This document shows positions 1-8,292 of a stretch of DNA of 46,342 nt, one piece after another (position 1 is the first letter of the stretch; each line of letters opens with the position of its first letter). Source of the stretch: Acidobacteriaceae bacterium (lineage in GTDB: Bacteria; Acidobacteriota; Terriglobia; Terriglobales; Acidobacteriaceae); the NCBI GenBank assembly GCA_003151155.1, contig PLWX01000222.1, forward strand, positions 18,964 to 65,305, read 5' to 3'. A program made the position numbers and the translations under genes. The notes under the pieces are model-generated. The model was given only the letters and a program-made list of their open reading frames with translations. It was not told the origin of the DNA and ran no database searches.

Positions 1-43
1 CACTATCGTGCTAAAACCGAATTCAAAACAGGGAGACAACCGA

Positions 44-631
44 ATGAATCGAAACCGCAACTGGACAGCCGTTTGCGTCGGATTGCTCCTGGTAACCGCT
101 GGATGCAATCAGGGAAACAACAACGATCTCAACTACAAAACCGCCATCAATGATCACTTCAAAGCCTCGCCGGCTTGCCTCTGGTCCCAGCCGAAGAAGT
201 TCCCGGTACAGGCCGCCACCTCCGACGACGCCAAGACCGAAGGCTACGACGCGCTCACCCAGGAAGGACTGCTGACCCGCACCACCGCCGAGAAGAAGGT
301 CCTGATCATCGCCTCCAAGCAGGTCAACAACTACGACCTATCGGAGAAGGGCCGCACCTCCTGGACCCCCGATCCCACGCAGCCCGGCTACGGCAACTTC
401 TGTTATGGCAACCGCGAAGTGACCTCGATCGACAACTCCACCCCCGGCACCAACGCCCAGGGCACAAAGACCGTAGCCGTCACCTATCACTACAAAATTG
501 GCAATGTCCCCGACTGGGCAAAATCGCAGGAAACCATGACCGCGTATCCCGATATCGCAACCGCGCTCTCCGCAAATCCCTCCGACAACGCCAACTTGGT
601 AATGGTCGGCGATCATTGGGAAGTTAGATAG
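44..631 (+). CDS. putative lipoprotein, unknown function
   Basis: A protein of about 195 residues. The start at 44 is preceded by GGGAG (31-35), which favours it over an in-frame GTG at 8. The N-terminus is a lipoprotein signal: basic MNRNRN, a hydrophobic stretch, then VTAGC with the lipidated cysteine near residue 21. The mature part is polar, with aromatic positions near the C-terminus (GDHWEVR) in a pattern common to small secreted acidobacterial proteins. I do not recognise a named domain. It probably sits at the inner or outer membrane facing the periplasm. Its 3' end overlaps the convergent gene on the minus strand by 19 bases; the overlap seems to result from truncation of that other gene, because this protein's C-terminus looks natural. 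Confidence 0.75.
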   Translation: MNRNRNWTAVCVGLLLVTAGCNQGNNNDLNYKTAINDHFKASPACLWSQPKKFPVQAATSDDAKTEGYDALTQEGLLTRTTAEKKVLIIASKQVNNYDLSEKGRTSWTPDPTQPGYGNFCYGNREVTSIDNSTPGTNAQGTKTVAVTYHYKIGNVPDWAKSQETMTAYPDIATALSANPSDNANLVMVGDHWEVR

Positions 632-999
632 TCGCCGCTGTAGTCTTTTCCGTTTTCCATGCCCTTCTGGTTGGAACGGCCCGTGACCACCGCCGTGTCT
701 CCGAAGACGCGAATGTTGAGATCGGAGATCTCACGCGACTGGTAGTGGAACGATCCCGTCTGGAAGCCCTTCACGATCTCGGCCTTGGTTCGCAACTCCC
801 CGCGCAGGGTGATGAAGGTGTAATCGTCAGAGGTCATGCGGTTAAGCGTCGCCGCATCGCCCTTTACGATCGCCGTGTTCCGCTCCTGCTCCAGCACGCG
901 GATCTCTTCCACCGCCGGATCCGCACCTTTTGCCTTCGGATCCTGCGCCCAGCCCATCGCGGATACCAGGCTCATCATCAGCAAGACTCTCCAAACCAT
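613..999 (-). CDS. NTF2-like/DUF4440 (SnoaL-like) secreted protein, C-terminally truncated
   Basis: About 128 residues. The ATG at 999 is chosen because GAGGGAG lies six bases upstream; an ATG two codons earlier (1005) abuts the same site. The N-terminus is a signal peptide ending near AMGWA/QDP. The remainder (VEEIRVLEQERNTAIVKGD, DYTFITLRGE, VFGDTAVVTGR) matches the alpha+beta-barrel pattern of DUF4440/NTF2-like proteins, which bind small ligands or act as uncharacterised secreted factors. The family normally continues after the 'GKDYSG' strand with a final strand pair (…R-F/Y-T-x-V-W-x-x…-G-x-W). Here the frame ends at GDYLTSQ within the antisense of the neighbouring lipoprotein gene, so roughly 20-30 residues seem lost. 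Probably a non-functional or altered remnant. Confidence 0.65.
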   Translation of the reverse strand: MVWRVLLMMSLVSAMGWAQDPKAKGADPAVEEIRVLEQERNTAIVKGDAATLNRMTSDDYTFITLRGELRTKAEIVKGFQTGSFHYQSREISDLNIRVFGDTAVVTGRSNQKGMENGKDYSGDYLTSQ

Positions 1000-1138
1000 G
1001 TTCATCTCCCTCGCGCGGTTCGTTCCAAGCGCACGATTATGCCACGCCTGCCGCGAAACCCCGCGACAGAAGCGGAGGTTGAAGGACGAGCGGGTGAGGT
1101 TGTATAGTTCCGCCGCAAGGTCGCTCAAAGGAGTCCCG

Positions 1139-1600
1139 ATGTTCTACCGAACTCTAGCCACCATGCTGTTGCTCGCCGGCACGGCCTACGCCGCCGATCC
1201 GGCCACGGACGCCTGTTCGCTGCTCTCCCCCGCCGCCATCAGCAAGGCCCTCGGACAAACCTACAGCGCTCCGGAAAAACCCGTCGCGCCACGGCCCTTC
1301 CCCAATACCAACCAGGGCACGGATTGCTTCTTTAAGTCAGGCGGCCACCAACTGTGGTTGCGCGTGTATGTGGACCCGTCGCCTGCAGCATCCACGGAAC
1401 TGTTCGCGCGCCTCAAGCAATTTTACGGAGCGGGTAGTACCGATGTCTCCGGCCTCGGCGACGAAGCCTACCTCGATAAGCAACAAGCAATCCACGTGCG
1501 CAAAGGGAAGGTTCGTTACTACATCAACCAGAGCGAGTCCACGCCGACCCGCGAACAGAACGTTAAGACCCTGGCTACGCAGGTTGCCGGTCAACTTTGA
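1139..1600 (+). CDS. small exported protein, unknown function
   Basis: 153 residues. ATG at 1139 follows AAAGGAG at 1127-1133; longer in-frame upstream starts have no such site. A signal peptide (MFYRTLATMLLLAGTAYA/ADP) predicts export to the periplasm. The mature domain opens with DACSLLSPAAISKALG, a helix pattern seen in small secreted proteins of the DUF3558-like type, and contains two cysteines (one in DACS, one in TDCFF) that could form a disulphide. A later GLGDEAYL segment is also typical of that group. No catalytic motif is visible. It converges with the penicillin-binding protein gene, with 12 bases between the stops. Confidence 0.75.
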   Translation: MFYRTLATMLLLAGTAYAADPATDACSLLSPAAISKALGQTYSAPEKPVAPRPFPNTNQGTDCFFKSGGHQLWLRVYVDPSPAASTELFARLKQFYGAGSTDVSGLGDEAYLDKQQAIHVRKGKVRYYINQSESTPTREQNVKTLATQVAGQL

Positions 1601-1612
1601 AGGGGACCGGCT

Positions 1613-4276
1613 CTATCGTGGGTTGGTATTGGTATTCGGCGGATTGGTCTGGTTGGTCTGGTCGGGCTGCTGATCTTTGCCGTCGCCTTTGAAGAAGCCG
1701 GCGACTCTGCCGAAGAAGCCCTTTTTCTTCTTGTCTTGTTCGGCTTGTTGCTGCTGCGTCGCGCTGGTCGTCTGCGCCGGCGGCATATTGTTCACCGGGC
1801 CATTCGTGGACGGCGGCAGCACGGTTTGCTGGCCGTTTCCGCCAAAAATTTTTGAGAAGAATCCGCGGCGATCGCCCAGCGCCTGGTCGCAGGTCTGTTT
1901 CGGTTCCGTTCCCGCCACGAAAGATGCGGTATAGGTTTCCGGACACGACGGCGTTGCCAGTTCGTTCGTTACCTTGTCGAGTTCCACCTGCACCACGCCC
2001 GACGGCTGCGAGAATCCCTTCATGTCGGAGTATTGCGGCAACTTCTGCGCCCGCTTCATGAACTCCGCCCAGACCGGCGCCGCAGCGACCGCGCCGGACA
2101 ACTTGATGTCACTGTAATCGTCGTAACCGACCCACACGATACAAAGCAGGTTGCTGCTGTATCCGGCAAACCACGCATCGTGCGACGTTCCGGTCTTACC
2201 CGCCGCCGGCGCTTTAAAGCCTTTTGCACGGACGTCGTAAGCGGTGCCGAAGTTGATCACACCCTGCATCATGTCGGTCATCACGGCGGCGACACGGGGA
2301 TCGAGGACAGGCCGATTTTCGGGCTGGAAGTTGTCGACCACATCGCCCTTGGCGGTACGAACCGATTTCACCATCAGCGGGGAAATGCGCGTCCCGCTAT
2401 TCGCGAACACCGTGTAAGCACCAGCCATATCGATCGGGGTGGCATCGTACGCGCCCAGCGCCATTGCTGGCGTAGCCTTCACGCTGACGATTCCGGCGCT
2501 CCGCGCGAGGTTCGCGACGTTGTCGTAGCCCACTTGTTCCGCCAGCTTCACCGTCGCATTGTTCAGCGACATCGCCAGCGCGTAGCGCGCGGTCACCTGG
2601 CCGTGGTACTCCGCCTTGTAATTGCGTGGCTCGTAAATCTGGTCGCCGTACATGAATGTAGTCGGCGCATCATCCACCAGCGACGCCGGCGTAACCGCCT
2701 GCGCAGGGTCGCCCGTGACTGCGGTGTTCATCGCGGCGGCATATACAAACGGTTTAAAGATCGACCCCGTCGGCCGCTTGGCGATTGCATGGTTCAACTG
2801 GCTCATGCCGTAATTGCGCCCACCCACCAGCGCCAGCACTTCGCCGGTGTGCGGATCAATCGCCACCAGCGCGACCTGCGCCTCCGGCCCCGGCTTTACT
2901 TGTGTCTCCGTCTTCGCGTTCTTCCCGGTACCGACTTTCACTTTGCGCGTGCGCAGCTTCAGCACCTGCTCATCGACGCCCTTGATACCCATCTCCACCG
3001 CATCGGCAGCAGCCTTCTGCAGGTCCGGGTCAACCGTGGTGTAAATCCGGTACTGGTTATCGTTGATCTCGTTCTCGCTGTACTTCGCGGTGAGGAAATC
3101 TTTTACCATGTCCACGAAGTACGGTGCGTCGCTCGCTTCCACGTTCGGCGGTGCGAGTTTCAGAGGCGTTGCCTTCGCCTTGTCGGCTTGGTCGCGCGTG
3201 ATCGCGCCGGTCTCCACCATGGAATCCAGCACCAGGTTGCGGCGATCCAGGGCGCGCTCTGGGTGCCGATACGGCGAGAGATAACTAGGCCGCTGAATCA
3301 CTCCCGCCAGCAGCGCCGACTCTGGCAGGGTCAGGGTCTTGATGTCTTTATTAAAGTAGGTGCGCGCCGCCTCGCCAAACCCGCTGATGCCGAATGAGCC
3401 ACGCTGGCCCATCGGCACTTCATTAGCGTAGAGCTCAAAAATCTGCTGCTTGCTGAAGCGCTGCTCGAGTTCGATGGCGATCATCATCTCGGTCAGCTTG
3501 CGCTTCACGGTCTTCTCAGGCGTCAGGAAGAATCCCCGCGAGAGTTGCATCGTCAGCGTCGATCCACCTTGCCCGCGGCGACGATGCACCACGTCAGCAA
3601 TCCCGGCCTCGGCCAGGCGGTAGTAATTCACGCCGTTATGCTGGAAGAAGCGCCGGTCTTCGATCGCCAGCACGGCATCAACCAGCATTTTGGGAATGTC
3701 GTTGAACTTTACGATTTGCCGCTTGGATCTATCTTCGCCCTGGAACAGCGCTGTGATCAATTGCGGCTCTAACTCGTACGCCGAAAGATCGCCGCCGTTC
3801 CCGGCGGCAATGCGCGAAATCTTTCCGTTCGCGAAGTAGATCGTCGCCGAATCCGAACTGTGGTACGACTGCGGCCCCGGATGGATCTCGATGCTGTTCT
3901 TGCTCGCTTCGAAGCGACCGATATCGCTCCCCTTGCCATCGTCGGCGTAGCCGGCATGACGCAGGCTCGCTTCAATCTCAATTGGCGATGCCTTGTCGCC
4001 TACATCCAGTTCTGCCGGACGCGCATAGATCTTCGCGGAAGGCGCAAAAATCTGCCCGCTCATCCGCTTGTCCACGATCTTCTGGTACTTCACGTAATAA
4101 AACGTGAACACCGAAAAGAAACACAGGCACAACACGATGAATGCGGCAATCGCGATCCGCATCTCGCGATCGTAGCGACGCCAACCTGTCGCATTCGAAC
4201 GCGACTTCGCCGCCGCGTCTTTCGATCCGGAATTGCGGTTACGAAAAAAACTGGGAATTTTTATTTTGATAGCCAC
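1613..4276 (-). CDS. class A penicillin-binding protein, PBP1B-like (bifunctional transglycosylase/transpeptidase)
   Basis: 887 residues. This is a bifunctional peptidoglycan synthase that polymerises lipid II and cross-links stem peptides in the periplasm. Order of parts: a short basic cytoplasmic tail; one membrane segment at about 41-64; a UB2H-like region at about 75-160 (APSAKIYARP…, the PBP1B-type regulator-binding fold); a GT51 domain with the catalytic-Glu motif AIEDRRFFQHNGVN near 205 and GGSTLTMQLSR; then a transpeptidase domain with the nucleophile in TGSIFKPF (about 505), SLN near 568 and KTGTSHDAW near 695. The last 100 or so residues are Gln/Asn/Thr/Pro/Lys-rich and look disordered. 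The UB2H-like segment points to PBP1B rather than PBP1A. A second transglycosylase gene, mtgA, is broken elsewhere in the window (about 39.6-40.3 kb), so this enzyme may carry more of that role. Confidence 0.95.
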   Translation of the reverse strand: MAIKIKIPSFFRNRNSGSKDAAAKSRSNATGWRRYDREMRIAIAAFIVLCLCFFSVFTFYYVKYQKIVDKRMSGQIFAPSAKIYARPAELDVGDKASPIEIEASLRHAGYADDGKGSDIGRFEASKNSIEIHPGPQSYHSSDSATIYFANGKISRIAAGNGGDLSAYELEPQLITALFQGEDRSKRQIVKFNDIPKMLVDAVLAIEDRRFFQHNGVNYYRLAEAGIADVVHRRRGQGGSTLTMQLSRGFFLTPEKTVKRKLTEMMIAIELEQRFSKQQIFELYANEVPMGQRGSFGISGFGEAARTYFNKDIKTLTLPESALLAGVIQRPSYLSPYRHPERALDRRNLVLDSMVETGAITRDQADKAKATPLKLAPPNVEASDAPYFVDMVKDFLTAKYSENEINDNQYRIYTTVDPDLQKAAADAVEMGIKGVDEQVLKLRTRKVKVGTGKNAKTETQVKPGPEAQVALVAIDPHTGEVLALVGGRNYGMSQLNHAIAKRPTGSIFKPFVYAAAMNTAVTGDPAQAVTPASLVDDAPTTFMYGDQIYEPRNYKAEYHGQVTARYALAMSLNNATVKLAEQVGYDNVANLARSAGIVSVKATPAMALGAYDATPIDMAGAYTVFANSGTRISPLMVKSVRTAKGDVVDNFQPENRPVLDPRVAAVMTDMMQGVINFGTAYDVRAKGFKAPAAGKTGTSHDAWFAGYSSNLLCIVWVGYDDYSDIKLSGAVAAAPVWAEFMKRAQKLPQYSDMKGFSQPSGVVQVELDKVTNELATPSCPETYTASFVAGTEPKQTCDQALGDRRGFFSKIFGGNGQQTVLPPSTNGPVNNMPPAQTTSATQQQQAEQDKKKKGFFGRVAGFFKGDGKDQQPDQTNQTNPPNTNTNPR

Positions 4277-4440
4277 AATGCTTGAACAGAGATGCCGCTA
4301 TAAGTCAGACGCCCTCCGGCGAGAATTCGTTACCTAAGCGCGCAAGATTGCTTTTCACTGCGCACTTCCGAGTAACGCCAATTCCTCCTTGACGATTACC
4401 ATCCCGGAGGCAAAGCCTCTGGCCAGAGCAATGTCTCATT

Positions 4441-4475
4441 GTAAAGCAAACAGGGTCCCCGCTTAGGGAACCCTG
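4441..4475 (-). terminator. Rho-independent terminator of the small membrane protein gene
   Basis: Read on the minus strand, CAGGGTtCCC - TAAGC - GGGgACCCTG forms a stem of about nine pairs with one small bulge, followed by TTTGCTTT. It lies about 30 bases past the stop of the gene ending at 4504, which fits termination of that transcript before the penicillin-binding protein gene. Confidence 0.7.
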
Positions 4476-4503
4476 CTGATTCTGACAAATCTTCAAACGA
4501 CGG

Positions 4504-4848
4504 CTACATCGCCAAGGTATTGTTCGCCGAGGGATGAAATTCGAGATCGGTGGAATATCCGGGCATGTCCACGTGCACCGTGTAATTCACATCCACCGTG
4601 ATCGTCTTGTTGAATCGCGTGATCTTGATCTGCTGCGGCGTAATCACAAGGTTTTCGTCCAGTGCCTTCTTGATGATCCGGGCTTTGATATCGTCGTCCG
4701 ATTTCCCGTCGTTCTGCAGAAAACGTACTTCCGTCTTCAAGTCATCCTGAAATTGATAATTATTGAAGTACGGCGGCCCCACCACGTAGCAAACGTACAT
4801 AAATGCTATGACGATGCCGAATGCCAGAAACGCCTTGATGCGTGCCAT
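4504..4848 (-). CDS. small single-pass membrane protein, unknown function
   Basis: 114 residues. The ATG at 4848 has GGAG eight bases upstream; a TTG two codons earlier is less likely. The N-terminus is a single hydrophobic helix (MARIKAFLAFGIVIAFMYVCYVVG) followed by a soluble domain of about 85 residues with a helix (DDDIKARIIKKALDENL) and alternating strands (ITRFNKTITVDVNYTVHV). This resembles the general plan of DUF4845-type membrane-anchored proteins, but I cannot assign it firmly. The soluble part should be periplasmic. It is followed by its own terminator (4441-4475) and lies downstream of proS on the same strand, 37 bases from the proS stop, so the two may be co-transcribed. Confidence 0.8.
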   Translation of the reverse strand: MARIKAFLAFGIVIAFMYVCYVVGPPYFNNYQFQDDLKTEVRFLQNDGKSDDDIKARIIKKALDENLVITPQQIKITRFNKTITVDVNYTVHVDMPGYSTDLEFHPSANNTLAM

Positions 4849-4885
4849 ACGCAATGCTCCGATAGGTTGAAATCGAGAACCAAGG

Positions 4886-6649
4886 TTACGCGCCTGGTCT
4901 GATCCAAGCCGCTATCTTTTCAACGATTTCCGGAATCGTAGCATCGAGAGACTCGCGTGTCGAGCGGTGAATCACCTCAACTTTTCCCTCAGCATACTTC
5001 TTACCTACATTAACCCTCACAGGTATTCCCACTAGATCGGCGTCCTTGAATTTCACCCCCGGACGCTCGTCCCGGTCATCCAGCAGCACGTCAAAACCCG
5101 CGGCTTCGAGCTTCGCCGCGATCTCCTCCGACCCCTTCGCGAGCGTCTCGTCCTTCACGTTCGTGGACGTCACCACCACTTCAAACGGAGCGATATTCGC
5201 AGGCAGCCAGAAGCCGTTCTCATCATTGGACTGCTCGATCGACGAGGTCAGAATGCGTTCGATCCCGATCCCGTAACAGCCCATCACCGGCGTCACTTCC
5301 TTGCCGTCTTTATCGAGAACGCGCGAGCCCATCTTCTCGGTGTATTTCTTACCGAGCTTGAAAATATGCCCTATTTCCACGGCTTTTCCGACTTTCAGCG
5401 GATGTCCGCAGTTCGGACATCCCTCGCCTTCATTCACCGAACGCAGGTCGCCCGTCGCTGTGTACTGAAAGGTTTCCCCCGGGGTCAAATTTTTGACGTG
5501 GTACTCGTTTTTGTTCGCTCCCCCGATCAAATTCTTCCGTCCAACCAGCGCCGCATCGAGCAGAAGGATCGGCTTCCTCTCCTCAAGCTTCGTCGCCCAC
5601 TCCACGTTCAACGGACCGAGATATCCCGCCGGCGAGCTGAACAACTGCTGAATCTCCTCCTCCTGCATCGGACGCACTTCGCGCCCCGTGACCATCCCTG
5701 ACAACTTAGCCTCATTCAGCATGTGATCGCCGCGCATTAGCACCACTAGTGCTTGTTCTTTCGTTTCCTTCGAACCCGGCAGCGGCGCCATCATGTACGC
5801 CAAGGTCTTAATCTTGTTCTTCGGCGACACGCCGAGATACGTCGCTACTTGCTCGATCGTCTTCATCCCCGGCGTATGCACGAGCTCCGGCTTCCCATCT
5901 CCCGAAGACGCCAGGTCTTCCACCAGTTCCAGTTTGGCCGTCGCCTTTTCCGTGTTCGCCGCATACCCGCAACTCGAACAGCTCGCCACCGTGTCCTCGC
6001 CCGCGTCCGAGTACACCATGAACTCCTGCGATCCCGATCCGCCCATCGCGCCCGAATCCGCATGCACCACCACGTACTTCAACCCGCAGCGATCGAAGAT
6101 CCGGCAATACGCGTCGTGATGTTTCTGATAGCTCACGTCGAGCCCGGCAGCATCGATGTCGAACGAATACGAATCCTTCATCGTGAACTGCCGTACCCGC
6201 AATAGCCCCGCCTTCGGCCGCGGCTCATCACGAAACTTCGTCTGGATCTGGTACCAGACCTGCGGCAGTTGCTTGTAGCTCCGCAGCTCCTTGCGCGCAA
6301 TCTCCGTCATGACCTCTTCGTGCGTCATGCCCAGGCACAGTTCCGCACCCTTGCGGTCCTTCAGGCGAAACATGTTGTCGCCCATTACCGCCCAGCGCCC
6401 GCTCGCCTCCCAAAGCTCGCGTGGATGCAGCGCCGGCAGAAAAAACTCCTGCCCGATTTTGTCCATCTCTTCACGCACGATCTGCGTGATCTTCTGCACT
6501 GTGCGGTTTCCAAGAAACAGGTAGGAATAAATCCCGGCCGCCAATTGACGGATGTAGCCCGCGCGCACGAGGAATTTATGGCTGGCGACTTCGGCGTCGG
6601 CCGGCGCCTCTCGCAAGGTAGGAATAAACAGTTGAGACCAGCGATGCAT
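4886..6649 (-). CDS. proS: prolyl-tRNA synthetase
   Basis: 587 residues. It charges tRNA-Pro with proline in the cytoplasm. The start at the [19 protein letters not shown] (6649) fits the conserved family N-terminus and has a GGGGGTGA element eight bases upstream; a GTG at 6661 is the alternative. Class II synthetase motifs are visible: motif 1 around [17 protein letters not shown], motif 2 around [17 protein letters not shown], and motif 3 as [12 protein letters not shown] central insertion of about 180 residues, including a [13 protein letters not shown] segment, corresponds to the editing domain of bacterial-type ProS that removes mischarged Ala-tRNA. A C-terminal anticodon-binding domain follows ([19 protein letters not shown]). 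Length and order are normal for the long bacterial form. Confidence 0.97.
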   Translation of the reverse strand: MHRWSQLFIPTLREAPADAEVASHKFLVRAGYIRQLAAGIYSYLFLGNRTVQKITQIVREEMDKIGQEFFLPALHPRELWEASGRWAVMGDNMFRLKDRKGAELCLGMTHEEVMTEIARKELRSYKQLPQVWYQIQTKFRDEPRPKAGLLRVRQFTMKDSYSFDIDAAGLDVSYQKHHDAYCRIFDRCGLKYVVVHADSGAMGGSGSQEFMVYSDAGEDTVASCSSCGYAANTEKATAKLELVEDLASSGDGKPELVHTPGMKTIEQVATYLGVSPKNKIKTLAYMMAPLPGSKETKEQALVVLMRGDHMLNEAKLSGMVTGREVRPMQEEEIQQLFSSPAGYLGPLNVEWATKLEERKPILLLDAALVGRKNLIGGANKNEYHVKNLTPGETFQYTATGDLRSVNEGEGCPNCGHPLKVGKAVEIGHIFKLGKKYTEKMGSRVLDKDGKEVTPVMGCYGIGIERILTSSIEQSNDENGFWLPANIAPFEVVVTSTNVKDETLAKGSEEIAAKLEAAGFDVLLDDRDERPGVKFKDADLVGIPVRVNVGKKYAEGKVEVIHRSTRESLDATIPEIVEKIAAWIRPGA

Positions 6650-6759
6650 AGTAAGGTTCACCCCCGCCCAGCGGTTTCAAGAAACAAAATACATGCGGGC
6701 GGAATCCTTCATTGTAACAAGCGTGCGCGGCAGGACTTCCCCACCCGTTCCCAGTTCCT

Positions 6760-6884
6760 GTCATCCTGAGCGCAGAACGCGCAGCGTTCGCAGCCGAAGG
6801 ACCCCTATCACCACGAAGATCCCAAGGTCCTTGTCATCCTGAACGAAGAATCCGCATCCCAATGCGGATTCGCAGCGAAGGATC
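6760..6884. repeat. REP-like palindromic intergenic repeat, family A, copy 1
   Basis: Two hairpin units in tandem. The first contains GAACGC-gca-GCGTTC, the second AATCCGCAT-ccc-AATGCGGATT; each is introduced by TCATCCTGA(g/a)CG and closes with CG(A)AGGA(t/c)C. The same two-unit arrangement, including the linker CCCCTATCACCACGAAGATC, recurs at 8143-8268, and a single-unit version at 45040-45088. It fills most of the gap between proS and the ATL gene. Confidence 0.85.
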
Positions 6885-6908
6885 TTGCGGTTTGCGGGCA
6901 CTTCGAAA

Positions 6909-7400
6909 ATGCGAGACTCGACGTCCGCCACGCATTGCCGTACCCTGTTCCCCGTGCCGCCGAAAAAAGACAATCTCTTCAAACTCTTCCTCGCTCAAAT
7001 CCGCCGCATCCCGCGCGGCAAAGTCGCCACCTACGGCGACATCGCCTACGCCGCCGGATATCCCGGCTACGCGCGCCAGGTCGCTTGGGCCTTGCACGGC
7101 GGCGGAAGCTCCGTCCCCTGGCAACGGGTCGTAGGATCCGGCGGCAAAATCCTGCTCACCGGCGAACACGGTTTCGAGCAACGCTTCCGTCTCGAAGCCG
7201 AAGGCGTTCGCCTCATCGGCCTGCGCGTGGATATGAAACTGCATCATCATTTGTTTTTTAAGAAGAGGGCGAGCAAGCTTAAGAAAAAAGCAACCAGGTT
7301 CTCGCTAACCAAGAAACCTGCAAGACCCGCCGCCAAGAACGCCAAAAAGAAAACGACGCCGAAGCGTCGCGTGGCCGCAAAACAAAGTCGTCGCAAATAA
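6909..7400 (+). CDS. alkyltransferase-like protein (MGMT-fold, ATL) with Lys/Arg-rich C-terminal tail
   Basis: About 163 residues from the ATG at 6909; a GTG at 6954 is equally possible because neither has a clear ribosome-binding site, and the first in-frame TTG (6885) lies in a repeat. The DNA-binding half of O6-alkylguanine-DNA alkyltransferase is clear: FLAQIRRIPRGKVATYGDIA, the arginine-finger helix (YARQVAWALHG) and the active-site loop. In that loop the alkyl-acceptor motif P-C-H-R-V is PWQRVVG, so the cysteine is replaced by tryptophan. That is the mark of ATL proteins, which bind O6-alkylguanine lesions without repairing them and hand them to nucleotide excision repair. Usual ATLs are about 100-110 residues; here about 55 further residues are mostly Lys, Arg, Ala and Thr (KKKATRFSLTKKPARP, KKKTTPKRR), like a histone-type DNA-binding tail. 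Confidence 0.85.
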   Translation: MRDSTSATHCRTLFPVPPKKDNLFKLFLAQIRRIPRGKVATYGDIAYAAGYPGYARQVAWALHGGGSSVPWQRVVGSGGKILLTGEHGFEQRFRLEAEGVRLIGLRVDMKLHHHLFFKKRASKLKKKATRFSLTKKPARPAAKNAKKKTTPKRRVAAKQSRRK

Positions 7401-7445
7401 TTTCAGCCCGCACCCCAGAAATCGAGTCGCGCAGCGACGCCAGAT

Positions 7446-7512
7446 AATAGCCCACCACGTGAGTGGTGGGAACGTACGACAAAACCAGAGTCCCCTTCAG
7501 GGGACGGCACCC
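7446..7512. repeat. palindromic intergenic repeat, family B, copy 1
   Basis: Contains the perfect palindrome CCCACCAC-GTGA-GTGGTGGG (7451-7470) followed about 30 bases on by GTCCCC-TTCA-GGGGAC. The same order of elements is found at 9387-9454 with compensating changes in the first stem (CCCAGCAC…GTGCTGGG), which shows that base pairing is kept. Confidence 0.85.
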
Positions 7513-7730
7513 TAACGCGAAGGCCGCGACAATCCCGCCAACAACTTTCTCGCCAAGTTCTGCGCTTCACCGAAATTCTTCTGATACTCCAGGAATATCC
7601 GGTTCATCTCCAGCGAATGATCCGCGTCCAGGTGCGCGCGCAACATCATGTCGCGCATGTGCACCGGGTTCGGCAATGTGGCGTCTTCGTTCAACTCTTC
7701 CAGGGCAGTCGACGGATTGTAGTGATACAT
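7512..7730 (-). CDS. small hypothetical protein downstream of a VOC-family gene
   Basis: 72 residues, beginning MYHYNPSTALEELNED. The ATG at 7730 has AGGAG six bases upstream, which is strong evidence that it is translated. The sequence is mostly helical and charged (MRDMMLRAHLDADHSLEMNR, LEYQKNFGEAQNLARKLL), has no signal peptide or membrane segment and no recognisable domain. It starts nine bases after the stop of the VOC-family gene on the same strand, so the two are likely co-transcribed. The gene ends next to a family B palindromic repeat. Confidence 0.7.
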   Translation of the reverse strand: MYHYNPSTALEELNEDATLPNPVHMRDMMLRAHLDADHSLEMNRIFLEYQKNFGEAQNLARKLLAGLSRPSR

Positions 7731-7739
7731 CGCAAACTC

Positions 7740-8117
7740 CTATTTCTTCGCGGCCGGCTCCCACAATTCAATGCGGTTGCCATCCGGATCCATGACCCAT
7801 CCAAAGTTCCCGTACTCAGACTCTTCGTACTTATCGTCCACCGACGCGCCCTCGCTGCGCAACTTCGCAAGCAAATCCTTCAAACCTTCCACGCGAAGAT
7901 TCATCATGAACGTCGCTTTGCCCGGATCGAAATACTTCGTCGACTCCGGAAAGATCGACCATACCGTGAATCCTTCCGCCGCGTTAGGATCATCGGCCCA
8001 CTTGAACATCACCCCATATTCCGTGCGCTTAATCCCGAGATGCTTCTCGTACCACGCGTAAAGCTTCTCCGGGTCTGCCGACTTAAAGAACAATCCGCCA
8101 AATCCAGTAACACTCAT
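7740..8117 (-). CDS. VOC-superfamily (glyoxalase/bleomycin-resistance fold) protein
   Basis: 125 residues. The ATG at 8117 has AGGAG five bases upstream, preferred over an in-frame start at 8147. One full vicinal-oxygen-chelate module is visible: GGLFFKSADPEKLYAWYEKHLGI (first beta-alpha-beta unit), then the paired strand unit FMMNLRVEGLKDLLAKLRSEG and the closing DPDGNRIELWEP. The Glu in RIELWEP is the usual metal ligand of the second half. Members include glyoxalases, dioxygenases and resistance proteins, and substrate cannot be assigned. It lies upstream of, and probably in one transcript with, the 72-residue protein. Confidence 0.88.
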   Translation of the reverse strand: MSVTGFGGLFFKSADPEKLYAWYEKHLGIKRTEYGVMFKWADDPNAAEGFTVWSIFPESTKYFDPGKATFMMNLRVEGLKDLLAKLRSEGASVDDKYEESEYGNFGWVMDPDGNRIELWEPAAKK

Positions 8118-8142
8118 AGTCACTCCTGAAACTCTAAGTTCT

Positions 8143-8268
8143 GTCATCCTGAGCGAAGAACGCGAAGCGTTCGCAGTCGAAGGACCCCTATCACCACGAA
8201 GATCCCAGCGTCCATGTCATCCTGAGCGAAGAATCCGCATACCAATGCGGATTCGCAGCCAAAGGACC
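8143..8268. repeat. REP-like palindromic intergenic repeat, family A, copy 2
   Basis: Same two-hairpin structure as at 6760-6884: TCATCCTGAGCGAAGAACGC-gaa-GCGTTCG, a shared linker CCCCTATCACCACGAAGATCCCA, then the unit with AATCCGCAT-acc-AATGCGGATT. Differences between copies are few and fall mostly in loops and linker. It occupies the gap upstream of the VOC gene. Confidence 0.85.
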
Positions 8269-8292
8269 TTGCGTTTCGCTCGGAGAAAATCT

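Noticed and set aside
2033..3397. Long plus-strand open frame (454 codons) inside the penicillin-binding protein gene
   Set aside because: It is antisense to a gene with complete GT51 and transpeptidase motifs; the translation is rich in Arg/His/Val, typical of a GC-rich shadow frame.
4305..4496. Minus-strand frame of 63 codons between the penicillin-binding protein gene and the small membrane protein gene
   Set aside because: It overlaps the terminator at 4441-4475 and has no ribosome-binding site.
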